A stretch of DNA of 37,375 nucleotides from Clostridia bacterium (GCA_017470095.1 JAFUFC010000040.1:1-37375), one strand, 5' to 3'; counted from the first letter of the stretch, positions 15,955-24,245 are shown. Made by a program: numbers and translations. The notes: generated by a model not told the origin, from the sequence alone.

Positions 15955-15996
15955 GGATGTATACAGGGCGTGGAGCGAAAGCCTCACAATACATCC
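15955..15996 (-). repeat. Inverted repeat after nth
   Basis: GGATGTAT (15955-15962) and ATACATCC (15989-15996) are perfect inverted copies around a 26-base loop, between the nth stop and the alaS promoter. There is no T-run on either side, so a terminator role is uncertain. Confidence 0.35.
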
Positions 15997-15998
15997 CC

Positions 15999-16688
15999 TC
16001 AACCGGCGGCGCTTTCCTTGCGCTTCCGGGCCCGTTCTTTCGCTTCTGCCTTGGGGTTGATCATATGGTCCAGGTGGGCGGCCTTGCAATAGGGCCGCAG
16101 GGGGCAGTGATCGCAATCCGGCTTCTGGCTGTGGCAGACGCGGCGGCCGTGGAGGATCATCCAATGGTGAGAGGGGCTCCACAATTCCCGGGGAATCGCA
16201 TCCATCAACTGCCGTTCCGTCTCCTCCACAGTTCGAGCGTCGGCCAGGCCCAGCCGGTTGCTGACCCGAAACACATGGGTATCCACCGGAATGGCCGGAA
16301 TGCCGAAGGAAAACGCCAGCACTACATTGGCCGTTTTGCGGCCCACGCCGGGCAGCGCAGTCAATTCCTCCAGGGTGGAGGGCACCGCCCCGTCGTATTT
16401 TTCGGCAATGATCTTGCAGGCGTTGACGATGTTAACCGCCTTGGAGCGGAACCCGCAGGATTTAACATAGGGAAACAAAATTTCCGGCGTGGTTTGGGCC
16501 ATGGCTTTGGCGTCTGGAAAATCCCGAAACACGGCGGGGGTCACCTGGTTCACCCGGGCGTCAGTGCACTGGGCGGCCAGGATGGTGGCCACCAGCGTTT
16601 CATAGGGATTGGAAAAATGCAGTTCCGGGCCCGCGTGGGGATAGGTTTGTTCCAAAACGCGCAAAATTTCATTGAATTGAATATCCAT
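15999..16688 (-). CDS. nth: Endonuclease III (DNA glycosylase/AP lyase)
   Basis: This is the base-excision repair enzyme for oxidised pyrimidines. The helix-hairpin-helix LPGVGRKTANVV spans residues 112-123. The catalytic Lys118 and Asp136 (VDTHVFRVSNRLG) are present, and the C-terminal 4Fe-4S cluster ligands Cys185, Cys192, Cys195 and Cys201 have the standard C-x6-C-x2-C-x5-C spacing. The length of 229 residues is slightly above the usual ~211, owing to a basic tail (KAEAKERARKRKE). AAAGGAGC lies before ATG 16688. It starts 21 bases after folT and is probably co-transcribed from the folT promoter. Confidence 0.95.
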   Translation of the reverse strand: MDIQFNEILRVLEQTYPHAGPELHFSNPYETLVATILAAQCTDARVNQVTPAVFRDFPDAKAMAQTTPEILFPYVKSCGFRSKAVNIVNACKIIAEKYDGAVPSTLEELTALPGVGRKTANVVLAFSFGIPAIPVDTHVFRVSNRLGLADARTVEETERQLMDAIPRELWSPSHHWMILHGRRVCHSQKPDCDHCPLRPYCKAAHLDHMINPKAEAKERARKRKESAAG

Positions 16689-16709
16689 GCTCCTGTGCTC
16701 CTTTGGCGG

Positions 16710-17324
16710 TCATTCCCGCAGTTTCCGAATTCCGGGCAGTTTTTTGAGCCGGTGCAGCAGCGGGGTGGTCACCAGCATGTAGGCTACGCTGGTCAGCGCG
16801 CCACTGATATACCGGGCAGCCATCATGCCCAGCACGGTGGCCTTGGTGGAATAATGGAAAATTTCCGCATCGATGATCATGACCACCGTGTTCATGGAGG
16901 TGACGACCAGGGAGGAAACGAGCAGAATCCACAAAATCTGGAAAGGACTCAGATCGTAATCGTAAGCCTTGGCATACCAGCCGCACATCAGGCCCTTCAC
17001 CGCCGCGGGCAGAATCCACAGCACCGTGGTCACGCTGAGCCCATAGGCAATCACTTGATTAAGGAAGCTGCCCAGCAGCCCCACCGTGCCGCCGCTGACA
17101 GGGCCGAACAAAAGCCCCGCGACCACCTCTGTGATACCGGACACAGTGATGGAAAAGCTGGGCCCGATGCGGATGCTGGCCATCCGGGCCAGAATGATGT
17201 GCAAAGCAATGAGGATAGCGTTGGTCGCCAACTTCTGGGGCGTGAACAGGGGCCCCCGCCGCTGGCGCTCAGGCATCAGGCTTTTTAGATAAGTTACCAT
17301 TTTGTTTTCTTTTTTTGTAGGCAA
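16710..17324 (-). CDS. folT: Folate ECF transporter substrate-binding subunit FolT
   Basis: This is the membrane S component of an energy-coupling factor importer, 204 residues with about six hydrophobic segments. The N-terminal TPQKLATNAILIALHIILAR and GITEVVAGLLFGPVSGGTVGLLGS resemble folate-family S components. The ECF ATPases and the T subunit must be elsewhere. The folate assignment rests mainly on the tetrahydrofolate riboswitch just upstream. I chose TTG at 17324 as start: AAGGAGG (17333-17339) is eight bases before it. The ATG at 17300 is over 30 bases from that site and has none of its own. The preceding frame is open but runs through the riboswitch. Confidence 0.88.
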   Translation of the reverse strand: MPTKKENKMVTYLKSLMPERQRRGPLFTPQKLATNAILIALHIILARMASIRIGPSFSITVSGITEVVAGLLFGPVSGGTVGLLGSFLNQVIAYGLSVTTVLWILPAAVKGLMCGWYAKAYDYDLSPFQILWILLVSSLVVTSMNTVVMIIDAEIFHYSTKATVLGMMAARYISGALTSVAYMLVTTPLLHRLKKLPGIRKLRE

Positions 17325-17326
17325 AC

Positions 17327-17372
17327 AAACCGCCTCCTTCGATATGCTTTGATCAATCCGCAGAGGCAGTTT
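17327..17372 (-). promoter_or_regulatory. Ribosome-site-sequestering helix of the folT leader
   Basis: On the minus strand AAACTGCCTC (17363-17372) can pair with GAGGCGGTTT (17327-17336), ten pairs with one G-U. The second strand includes part of the AAGGAGG ribosome site of folT. It starts five bases after the riboswitch 3' end, so it is a plausible expression platform acting on translation. Confidence 0.6.
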
Positions 17373-17377
17373 CATTG

Positions 17378-17477
17378 GGCAGCGGGATGCGCAGCAGGCA
17401 CCGCGCCGGGAAAACCGGCTTCGTTTCATGACAACTCCCCGTTCATGAACACTTGACGCGCCTGCCGCTACTCTGCT
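17378..17477 (-). promoter_or_regulatory. Tetrahydrofolate (THF) riboswitch
   Basis: The minus strand carries the conserved blocks of the THF (folT/folE) riboswitch in order: GAGTAG (near 17470), CGCGTCAAGTG, TGAACGGGGAGTTGTC, AACGAAGCCGG, GGCGCGGTGCC and GCATCCCGCTGC. The closing stem GCAG/CTGC pairs 17473-17476 with 17379-17382. It binds reduced folates and should lower folT expression when folate is sufficient. Confidence 0.88.
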
Positions 17478-17495
17478 TACGAATCGTTCCCTTGC

Positions 17496-17524
17496 ATTGT
17501 AGCATTGAACAGAACAAAGCGCAA
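17496..17524 (-). promoter_or_regulatory. folT-nth promoter
   Basis: On the minus strand TTGCGC (17519-17524) and TACAAT (17496-17501) are spaced by 17 bases, about 20 bases before the riboswitch. It is divergent from the csoR promoter at 17554. Confidence 0.75.
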
Positions 17525-17553
17525 GAAAAATCTGTCGATCCCGCGTCTTCCTC

Positions 17554-17582
17554 TTGACAGATACCGCATGGGGGTATATAAT
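17554..17582 (+). promoter_or_regulatory. csoR-copA promoter
   Basis: TTGACA (17554-17559) and TATAAT (17577-17582) with a 17-base spacer form a perfect consensus. The spacer is itself an operator, so an unrepressed operon should be very active. Confidence 0.9.
17560..17578 (+). promoter_or_regulatory. CsoR operator 1 (promoter spacer)
   Basis: The imperfect palindrome GATACCGCATGGGGGTATA matches the TACCC-N-GGGTA pattern bound by CsoR proteins. It occupies the spacer between the -35 and -10 boxes, so bound repressor would exclude RNA polymerase. Confidence 0.75.
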
Positions 17583-17585
17583 CAA

Positions 17586-17604
17586 GATACCCCATGAGGG
17601 TATC
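17586..17604 (+). promoter_or_regulatory. CsoR operator 2 (start-site region)
   Basis: GATACCCCATGAGGGTATC is a palindrome with 7-bp perfect arms, centred 26 bases after operator 1 and covering the expected transcription start. The pair resembles tandem sites bound by two CsoR tetramers. Confidence 0.8.
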
Positions 17605-17619
17605 CGAAAGGAGAGAAAC

Positions 17620-17928
17620 ATGATGGAGGAATCATCCTGCTGCTGCACCCATAAAACAAAAGAGCGCAGCCCGGAAGAATACAAACGCCTGATCCACCGG
17701 CTGAACCGAATCGAAGGTCAGGTGCGGGGCATCAAGGGCATGATCGAAAAAAACGCCTACTGCACCGATATTTTGACCCAGGTGGCGGCAGTGAACGCGG
17801 CGCTGAACGCCTTTAATAAAGAGCTGCTGGCCAACCACATCCGCACCTGCGTGGCCGACGATATTCGGGCAGGCAAGGATGAAACCCTGGATGAATTGCT
17901 GGCCACGCTGCAAAAATTGATGAAATAA
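17620..17928 (+). CDS. csoR: CsoR-family copper-sensing repressor
   Basis: This all-helical metal-responsive repressor has 102 residues. The family core KRLIHRLNRIEGQVRGIKGMIEK is present, and the Cu(I) ligands fit the C-H-C triad: Cys48 (AYCTDILTQ), His73 and Cys77 (NHIRTCV). Copper binding releases it from the two operators in its own promoter. The N-terminus has an extra Cys cluster (CCC at 7-9), not part of the known site. AAGGAG is six bases before ATG 17620; a second ATG at 17623 is also possible. copA follows after 18 bases in the same transcript. The context and triad favour copper over nickel or formaldehyde sensing. Confidence 0.92.
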   Translation: MMEESSCCCTHKTKERSPEEYKRLIHRLNRIEGQVRGIKGMIEKNAYCTDILTQVAAVNAALNAFNKELLANHIRTCVADDIRAGKDETLDELLATLQKLMK

Positions 17929-17946
17929 AGCTGAGGTCATTGTTTT

Positions 17947-20457
17947 ATGAAACAGTTCACAGTCACGGGCATGAGCTGCGCCGCCTGCTCCGCCCGGGTG
18001 GAAAAAGCGGTTTCAAAGGTGCCGGGGGTGACCAGCTGTTCTGTCAGCCTGCTCACCAACTCGATGGGGGTTGAAGGCTCTGCGGAGGACAGCGCCATCA
18101 TCGCCGCGGTGATGGACGCGGGCTATGGCGCAGCCAGCAAGGATGCCGCCATTTCCTCCGATGCCGCCGCAGCTTCCTCTATGGATGAAGAAGCGCTGAA
18201 GGATCACGAAACGCCCAAGCTGAAAAAGCGGCTCATCGCCTCCATCGGGTTCCTGCTTCTGCTCATGTACATTTCGATGGGCCACATGATGTGGGGCTGG
18301 CCCCTGCCCGCCTTCTTTGACGGCAATCACGTGGCCATGGGGTTGGCGCAGATGGTGCTGGCCGCCATCGTGATGGTGATCAACCAGAAATTCTTCATCA
18401 GTGGGTTCAAGGCCCTGTGGAAGCGGTCGCCCAATATGGACACGCTGGTGGCCCTGGGCTCTGCCGCCTCCTTTGTGTGGAGCGTGTACGTGCTCTTTGC
18501 CATGACAAGGGCCACCGCGGACGGCAACAATGAAGCGGTCATGCGCTATATGATGGATTTCTATTTTGAATCCGCCGCCATGATCCTGACCCTGATCACC
18601 GTGGGCAAGATGCTGGAAGCCCGGTCCAAAGGCAAGACCACCGACGCCCTGAAAAGCCTGATGCGGCTGGCCCCCCAAACGGCCACCCTGCTGAAAAACG
18701 GCGTGGAAACCACCGTGCCCATCAGTCAGGTGCAGACCGGGGATACCTTTGTGGTTCGTCCCGGCGAAAACATCCCGGTGGACGGGGTGGTTCTCTCCGG
18801 CGAAAGCGCGGTGAATGAATCGGCCCTGACCGGGGAAAGCATTCCCGTCGACAAGACCGCTGGCGACAGCGTATCCGCCGCCACAGTGAACCAGTCCGGT
18901 TTCCTCACCTGCCGGGCCACCCGGGTGGGTCAGGATACCACCCTGAGCCAGATCATCAAAATGGTCAGCGACGCGGCGGCCACGAAAGCGCCCATCGCCA
19001 AAGTGGCGGACAAAGTGTCCGGCGTGTTCGTGCCGGTGGTGATCAGCATCGCCGTGGTGACCACCCTGATTTGGCTGCTGGTGGGCAAGGAATTCGGCTA
19101 CGCCTTAGCCCGGGGCATTTCGGTGCTGGTGATTTCCTGCCCCTGCGCCCTGGGGCTGGCCACGCCGGTGGCCATCATGGTGGGCAACGGCCTGGGCGCC
19201 AAGCACGGCATCCTGTTCAAGACCGCCGTATCCCTGGAAGAAGCGGGCAAAACCCAGATCGTGGCCCTGGATAAGACCGGCACGATCACGAAAGGCGAAC
19301 CCACCGTGACCGACGCATTCCCCGCCGAGGGTGTCACCGAGCAGGAACTGCTGCAATGCGCCTATGCCATCGAAATGCATTCCGAGCATCCCCTGGCCAA
19401 AGCCATCGTGCGCTATGGCCAGGAAAAGCAGTGGACGGCCGGGGAAGTAACGGATTTTGCCGTACTGCCCGGGAACGGCCTGACCGCGAAGCTGGAGGGC
19501 ATTCCCCTGCTGGGCGGCAGCCAAGCCTTCCTGGCAGCCCAAGCCGCCGTATCGGACGCCCTGAAAACACAGGCGGAGCGCCTGGCAAGCGAGGGCAAAA
19601 CGCCCCTGTTCTTTGCAAGAAACGGGCAGATGCTGGGCATCATCGCCGTGGCCGATACCATCAAGGAAGACAGCCCCCAAGCCATTCGGCAATTACAAAA
19701 TATGGGCGTGCAGGTGGTCATGCTCACTGGTGATAACGAGCGCACCGCTCAGGCCGTGGGCAAGCAGGCCGGGGTTGATCGGGTCATCGCCGGGGTGCTG
19801 CCGGAAGGCAAGGAGCAGGTAATTCGGGAGCTGAAAAAGCAGGGCAAGGTGATCATGGTGGGCGACGGCATCAACGATGCCCCGGCCCTCACCCGGGCGG
19901 ACCTGGGCGTGGCCATCGGCGCGGGCACCGATATCGCCATCGACGCCGCCGATGTGGTTCTCATGAACAGCCGCCTGACCGACGTGCCCGCCGCCATCCG
20001 CTTAAGCCGGGCCACGTTGCGCAATATCCACGAAAACCTCTTCTGGGCGTTCATCTACAACGTCATTGGCATTCCGCTGGCGGCCGGGGCCTTCATCTCC
20101 CTCTTCGGCTGGGAAATGAACCCCATGTTCGGCGCAGCGGCCATGAGTTTAAGCAGCTTCTGCGTGGTATCCAATGCGCTGCGGCTCAATTTCTTTGATC
20201 TGTACAGCGATAAACGGGATAAAAAAATCAAAGCGAAAAAGGAGACAAAAACCATGGAAAAGACCCTGAAAATTGAAGGCATGATGTGCACCCATTGCTC
20301 CGGCCGCGTCCAGAAGGCCCTCGAAGCCATCGACGGCGTTACCGCCGCTCAGGTCAGCCACGAAACCGGCACCGCCGTGGTGACCATGAACGTCAACATG
20401 GCGGACGACGTGCTCAAGAAGGCCGTCACAGACGCGGGCTACGAAGTGGTGGGGTGA
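17947..20457 (+). CDS. copA: Copper-exporting P1B-type ATPase with fused C-terminal CopZ-like domain
   Basis: This is a membrane Cu(I) exporter of 836 residues. An N-terminal heavy-metal-binding domain carries GMSCAAC (Cys11, Cys14). Eight membrane segments follow, with the metal-transport motif CPC at 398-400 in [12 protein letters not shown]. The phosphorylation site Asp442 ([13 protein letters not shown]), the SEHPLA nucleotide loop, MLTGDN and GDGINDAP (639-646) are all intact. The unusual part is the end: after the last membrane segment and a Lys-rich linker there is a second complete metal-binding domain (GMMCTHC, Cys781 and Cys784). It resembles the separate chaperone CopZ. The linker DNA contains a ribosome site and an in-frame ATG at 20254. 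The operon is copper-inducible through CsoR, and a perfect terminator follows. Confidence 0.94.
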   Translation: MKQFTVTGMSCAACSARVEKAVSKVPGVTSCSVSLLTNSMGVEGSAEDSAIIAAVMDAGYGAASKDAAISSDAAAASSMDEEALKDHETPKLKKRLIASIGFLLLLMYISMGHMMWGWPLPAFFDGNHVAMGLAQMVLAAIVMVINQKFFISGFKALWKRSPNMDTLVALGSAASFVWSVYVLFAMTRATADGNNEAVMRYMMDFYFESAAMILTLITVGKMLEARSKGKTTDALKSLMRLAPQTATLLKNGVETTVPISQVQTGDTFVVRPGENIPVDGVVLSGESAVNESALTGESIPVDKTAGDSVSAATVNQSGFLTCRATRVGQDTTLSQIIKMVSDAAATKAPIAKVADKVSGVFVPVVISIAVVTTLIWLLVGKEFGYALARGISVLVISCPCALGLATPVAIMVGNGLGAKHGILFKTAVSLEEAGKTQIVALDKTGTITKGEPTVTDAFPAEGVTEQELLQCAYAIEMHSEHPLAKAIVRYGQEKQWTAGEVTDFAVLPGNGLTAKLEGIPLLGGSQAFLAAQAAVSDALKTQAERLASEGKTPLFFARNGQMLGIIAVADTIKEDSPQAIRQLQNMGVQVVMLTGDNERTAQAVGKQAGVDRVIAGVLPEGKEQVIRELKKQGKVIMVGDGINDAPALTRADLGVAIGAGTDIAIDAADVVLMNSRLTDVPAAIRLSRATLRNIHENLFWAFIYNVIGIPLAAGAFISLFGWEMNPMFGAAAMSLSSFCVVSNALRLNFFDLYSDKRDKKIKAKKETKTMEKTLKIEGMMCTHCSGRVQKALEAIDGVTAAQVSHETGTAVVTMNVNMADDVLKKAVTDAGYEVVG
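20254..20457 (+). CDS. Possible internally initiated CopZ copper chaperone
   Basis: This is an in-frame internal start within copA. AAGGAG (20239-20244) is nine bases before ATG 20254, spacing as good as real starts in this window. The product would be 67 residues, the typical size of Cop[21 protein letters not shown], then the rest of a beta-alpha-beta-beta-alpha-beta metal-binding domain ending [11 protein letters not shown]. It would carry Cu(I) to CopA. It is an inference that the domain is also made alone. The alternative is that the site is a relic of a former separate copZ whose upstream stop was lost. Confidence 0.5.
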   Translation: MEKTLKIEGMMCTHCSGRVQKALEAIDGVTAAQVSHETGTAVVTMNVNMADDVLKKAVTDAGYEVVG

Positions 20458-20845
20458 AAACCCTTGGAGCCTCCGCGGCCCCAAACCCCCGCGCCAGGGA
20501 CATCATTCCGCAACCGCAATCGGCGCAAGTCCGCACAGCGGACATGGCTTGTTTCGGTTGTTCTCACCTCAGGCAAAGCATCCGGAAAATCATAGCAATA
20601 ATCCCTGGAGGAAAACACATTTTCCTCCAGGGATTTTGCTTAATTTCTTTGTACCCGAAAACCCAGCCGCTTTCTGCGCATCGGATCAATGGGCGATATT
20701 GTGTTGTAACGGTCCTCTCTTCCTGCGCGCTCCAGCGGCATCCAACGCCCTGATTCCCAGCCGCCAAGATTCCGCGGGAAGGATTCAGGGGGGGGCTGGC
20801 CCCCTGATCGGGGCGCGGGGCCGAAAGCCCCGCATTCGTGCCCTC
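20458..20845. other. Intergenic region after copA: terminator, palindromes, possible gene relic
   Basis: No intact gene is visible. A nested palindrome spans 20511-20560 (outer CAACCG/CGGTTG, inner GTCCGC-ACA-GCGGAC). The copA terminator is at 20600-20638. On the minus strand about 20640-20790 read as an open frame ending GFRVQRN then TAA, which faintly recalls the C-terminus of formylglycine-generating-enzyme-like proteins and may be a relic. GC-rich stems at 20787-20805 and 20815-20833 lie just after the SPFH gene stop. Confidence 0.4.
20600..20638 (+). terminator. copA operon terminator
   Basis: AATCCCTGGAGGAAAA (20600-20615) pairs perfectly with TTTTCCTCCAGGGATT (20620-20635) around CACA, followed by TTG. 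On the minus strand it is followed by ATTG, so it may also work weakly in reverse. Confidence 0.9.
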
Positions 20846-21817
20846 TTATTGCTTCGTGCCGCACTCGGGGCAGAATTTGGCGGTACGGGGGATTTTCGTG
20901 CCGCACTCGGGGCAGAACTTGGTTTCCGCGGCGGGCACGGCGGATTCAACCGGCGAAGCAGCAGGCTGCTGCACGGCGGATTGCATCACCTGCGCCATGG
21001 CGGCGCCCATGCCAAGGCCGGCCATGGCGCCCGCGCCGCCAGGGTTGTTGGCGGCGTCATGGATTGCCTGCGCGGTCTGGTACTGGGTGAACTGGTTCAG
21101 GTTGCCCACCACGCCCATGGAGGTGTGATGGTCAATGGCCTTTTCCACTTCCTCGGGCAGGGAGATATTTTCAATCACAAAGGATTCCAGCTTCAGGCCC
21201 AGGCTCTCGATCCGGGGCGCCAAGGCCTGCAAAGCGTACTGAGACAATTCATCGTAATTCGCGGCCAAATCCAGCGCGGGAATTTTGCTCTGGGCGATGG
21301 CGTCGGAAAGGCCCGACACCAGCGTGCGTTTCACCTGGCCACTGACGCCTTCGGTGGTCATGTACGCAGCGGTGCCGAATACTTCCTTGAGGAACACGGT
21401 GGGATTAGCCACCCGGAAGGCATAAATGCCGTAGGCCCGCAGGCGGATCATGCCAAATTCAGCGTCCCGCATCATGACCGGGCTGCTGGTGCCCCACTTT
21501 TGATCCAGGAACTGGCGGGTGTTAATGAAATACACCTCCGCCTTAAACGGCGAATTGAACCCATACTTCCAGGATTGCAGGGCCGTCATGATGGGCATAT
21601 TCTGGGTGGACAGAGTATAGCGGCCGGGCTGGAACACATCGGCGATCTTGCCCTCATTCACCATCACAGCCACCTGGCTTTCCCGCACGGTCAGCTGGGC
21701 GCCCATCATGATTTCCCGGCCGTGGGTATCAAAACGATAGACCATGGTGTTGGCAGAAGGGTCTTTCCATTCAATGATATTGATGAACTGGCCGGTCAGA
21801 GTGTTGAAGAGATTCAC
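20846..21817 (-). CDS. SPFH-domain protein with two C-terminal zinc ribbons (YdjI-like)
   Basis: This protein has 323 residues. The N-terminal ~230 residues resemble the YdjI/'virion core protein-like' SPFH (band 7) family: NLFNTLTGQFINIIEWKD, GAQLTVRESQVAVMVNEGKIADVFQPGRYTLST, and a helical segment from about 180. A Gly/Ala/Met-rich stretch follows, and the end holds two CPECGTK motifs, a zinc ribbon. No membrane segment is obvious, so it may attach to membranes through its SPFH fold. GTG at 21817 is preferred as start because AAGGAGG (21826-21832) is eight bases upstream; ATG 21838 would place that site inside the gene. It follows the pseudo-receiver gene closely. The B. subtilis relative is a membrane-stress protein. 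The function here is unknown. Confidence 0.82.
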   Translation of the reverse strand: MNLFNTLTGQFINIIEWKDPSANTMVYRFDTHGREIMMGAQLTVRESQVAVMVNEGKIADVFQPGRYTLSTQNMPIMTALQSWKYGFNSPFKAEVYFINTRQFLDQKWGTSSPVMMRDAEFGMIRLRAYGIYAFRVANPTVFLKEVFGTAAYMTTEGVSGQVKRTLVSGLSDAIAQSKIPALDLAANYDELSQYALQALAPRIESLGLKLESFVIENISLPEEVEKAIDHHTSMGVVGNLNQFTQYQTAQAIHDAANNPGGAGAMAGLGMGAAMAQVMQSAVQQPAASPVESAVPAAETKFCPECGTKIPRTAKFCPECGTKQ

Positions 21818-21834
21818 GCGTCCTTCCTCCTTCT

Positions 21835-22647
21835 TCATTCAGGCTGCTCCGGGCACAAAAGATCCTGCACGCTGTCCAGCCAGGCGGACTGGGTCACCGT
21901 CAAATCAAGGCCCAAATATTCCTTGATTTTCTGGATGCTGTCCCGGATATGGGCGTCTGTCAGCGCGCCCAGGGCGTCAATGCTTTCTGGTTCCTTGCCG
22001 TGCATAGGCAAGCACACAACGCGGATGTGCCGGGGCGTAAGCACTGCCACAGCGTAATAGATGCCTTCCACGTACCGGCCGAAAAAGTTGTTGCGCAGCG
22101 CGCTTTCCAGCCGCTGCTGGGCGTGGCCGCTGTGCCTGGCCAGGTACACTTCCCCCTGGGGCATATCAATTTCATAGAGGATGCTGGGGTGATCCAGGCT
22201 CACATGGGAGCGGATCATTTTGAAGGAACGCTTGAGCGCCTCCCAATCCTTCAATTCCCCGGCAAGCAGGGCATGCACCAATTCATCCCGCTGGATGGTG
22301 AGCATGGCTTCTTCGTCGTAATAGTCGTCAGCAAAGTCGGCATGCAGTCGATCCAGCACGCCCGTCAGTTCCTTAAGCACTTTTTCCTGTTCCGCGGCAT
22401 TTTCGCACACGGCGTAGATCGGCAGGCTGGGACGGCCATAGCGAAGGAAGCGCTTGAGGGGCATGGCGTCGTCTTGGGGCAGCAGGTAACCTACGGCGTC
22501 GATGGCCCGGCTGTTGAGCAGGTCAATGCCTTCCTGAGCAGTTGCGGCAATGAACGGGGGGCGGAAGCTGGTTTTTTTCCAATCCAGCTGATCCTGGAAC
22601 AAGGATTGAATATCCTCCCGATCGGTCACGAGCAGCAGCTTGTACAT
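21835..22647 (-). CDS. Pseudo-receiver protein, function unknown
   Basis: This protein has 270 residues. The start MYKLLLVTDREDIQSLF and the following W-containing segment recall the receiver domain of YesN-type response regulators. The acidic phosphorylation site is missing: where an Asp in a DIxMP-like strand is expected, the sequence reads IDAVGYLLPQDDAMPL. The rest resembles the middle region of YesN-like regulators but no AraC-type DNA-binding domain follows. It may be a ligand- or protein-binding module derived from a regulator. It ends just after the SPFH start region (a 17-base gap to the preferred GTG), so the two are probably made together. It has its own promoter at 22683-22711 and the ribosome site CAGGAGG. 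Confidence 0.6.
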   Translation of the reverse strand: MYKLLLVTDREDIQSLFQDQLDWKKTSFRPPFIAATAQEGIDLLNSRAIDAVGYLLPQDDAMPLKRFLRYGRPSLPIYAVCENAAEQEKVLKELTGVLDRLHADFADDYYDEEAMLTIQRDELVHALLAGELKDWEALKRSFKMIRSHVSLDHPSILYEIDMPQGEVYLARHSGHAQQRLESALRNNFFGRYVEGIYYAVAVLTPRHIRVVCLPMHGKEPESIDALGALTDAHIRDSIQKIKEYLGLDLTVTQSAWLDSVQDLLCPEQPE

Positions 22648-22682
22648 GCGTATCCTCCTGAATCATTGAAAATTCCGTATTG

Positions 22683-22711
22683 ATTATACCACAAGAAGCA
22701 TCAAATGACAA
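22683..22711 (-). promoter_or_regulatory. Promoter of the pseudo-receiver/SPFH pair
   Basis: On the minus strand TTGTCA (22706-22711) and TATAAT (22683-22688) are spaced by 17 bases, between the DUF1846 stop and the ATG at 22647. Confidence 0.75.
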
Positions 22712-22719
22712 CGCATGCG

Positions 22720-24201
22720 TCAGGGATGGTATAATTTGTGGCTCTGATACCGGGGATCACAGGTGAGGTTGATTTTCAAGCGGCGGAAGATTTTATCGTC
22801 CACCGGGGACAGAATGACGGTGGAATGGGCTTCGCATCCTTCCAGCGCAGGCAGTTGGGCCATGGCCCGGGCGGCGTTTTCATCGGTGGCGGCGCAAATC
22901 GACAGCGCCAGCAAAATCTCATCGCTGTGCAGCCGAGGGTTATGGTTGCCCAAGTATTGGCATTTCAAGGTCTGAATAGGCTCGATAACGGTGGGAGAAA
23001 TAAGCTGCACCTTTTTTTCAATACCCGCCAGGGCTTTGAGCGCGTTGAGCATCAAGGCAGCGGAGGGCCCCAGCAGATCGGTCGTCTTGCCGGTAATGAT
23101 GCGGCCGTCAGCCAGCTGAATGGCCAGCGCCTCGTTTTCCGTTTCGGCAGCCCGGTTTCGCGCGGCGGCGATGACAGGACGGTTGTCGTCGCTCAACCCC
23201 ATTTTTTGCAGCAGAATCTGCAATTTGGACACTTCGGCTTCTCGGGCGTGGCCCTGCTTCACAGCGCAGCGAGCCGTGTAATACCGGCGGATAATTTCCT
23301 GCTTGGCGGCCTCCTGGCACACGGCATCGTCGATGATGCAGTTGCCCGCCATATTCACGCCCATATCTGTGGGGGATTTATAGGGAGAAGAACCATAAAT
23401 GTGCTCAAACAGCGCGTTGAGCACCGGGAAAATTTCGATATCCCGGTTGTAGTTGACGGTGGTTTCGCCATAGGCTTCCAGGTGGAAGGGGTCGATCATG
23501 TTCACGTCGTCCAGGTCCACTGTGGCGGCCTCATAAGCCACGTTCACCGGGTGCTTGAGGGGCAGATTCCAAATAGGGAAGGTTTCAAACTTGGCATAGC
23601 CCGCCTGGATGCCCCGCTGATGCTCCTGATAGAGCTGGCTCAGGCAGGTGGCCATTTTGCCGGAGCCGGGGCCCGGCGCGGTGACCAGGATCAGGGGCCG
23701 GCTGGTTTCGATATACTCATTGCGGCCAAAGCCTTCATCGCTAACGATGTGCTTCACATCGTAAGGATAGCCCTCAATGGGGAAATGGCGGAACACCCGC
23801 ACCCCCAGCTTTTCCAGCCGCTGCTTGAAGGCCACGGCGCTGCGCTGCTCCTGCCAGCGGGTGAGCACCACGCTGCCCACATACAAGCCGATGGCGCGGA
23901 AGGCGTCAATCAGACGCAGCACATCCAGATCGTAGGTGATGCCCAGGTCTCCCCGAACCTTGCTTTTTTCAATATCGTCCGCGTTGATGGCGATGACCAG
24001 CTCCGCCTGGTCCTTCAGGTTCAGCAGCATCGACACCTTGCTGTCCGGCCGAAAGCCCGGCAGCACCCGGGAGGCATGATAATCGTCAAACAATTTGCCT
24101 CCCAATTCCAGGTACAGTTTGCCTCCGAAAGCAGCGATCCGCTCCCGGATGTGTTCCGATTGCATAGCGGTATACTTGTCATGATCAAATCCGATGTGCA
24201 T
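22720..24201 (-). CDS. DUF1846 family protein
   Basis: This protein of 493 residues matches the conserved DUF1846 family along its whole length: the start HIGFDHDKYTAMQSEHIRERI, KLYLELGGKLFDDYHASRVLPGF, DIEKSKVRGDLGITYDLDVLRLID, VTAPGPGSGKMATCLSQLY, and SPTDMGVN with the AKQEIIRRYY stretch. The GPGSGK segment resembles a phosphate-binding loop, and the fold is known from structural genomics, but no reaction has been assigned to my knowledge. The length is normal. AAGGGGG lies about 11 bases before ATG 24201. It has its own promoter after the MATE terminator. The next gene on this strand also has its own promoter, so this is probably a single-gene unit. Confidence 0.9.
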   Translation of the reverse strand: MHIGFDHDKYTAMQSEHIRERIAAFGGKLYLELGGKLFDDYHASRVLPGFRPDSKVSMLLNLKDQAELVIAINADDIEKSKVRGDLGITYDLDVLRLIDAFRAIGLYVGSVVLTRWQEQRSAVAFKQRLEKLGVRVFRHFPIEGYPYDVKHIVSDEGFGRNEYIETSRPLILVTAPGPGSGKMATCLSQLYQEHQRGIQAGYAKFETFPIWNLPLKHPVNVAYEAATVDLDDVNMIDPFHLEAYGETTVNYNRDIEIFPVLNALFEHIYGSSPYKSPTDMGVNMAGNCIIDDAVCQEAAKQEIIRRYYTARCAVKQGHAREAEVSKLQILLQKMGLSDDNRPVIAAARNRAAETENEALAIQLADGRIITGKTTDLLGPSAALMLNALKALAGIEKKVQLISPTVIEPIQTLKCQYLGNHNPRLHSDEILLALSICAATDENAARAMAQLPALEGCEAHSTVILSPVDDKIFRRLKINLTCDPRYQSHKLYHP

Positions 24202-24245
24202 CTGCGCATGTACCCCCTTTGTACAAAAAATCCAATTCGGACAGC

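Noticed and set aside
17325-17684. N-terminal extension of folT
   Set aside because: The frame stays open but runs through the THF riboswitch, its promoter and the csoR promoter. TTG 17324 has the ribosome site.
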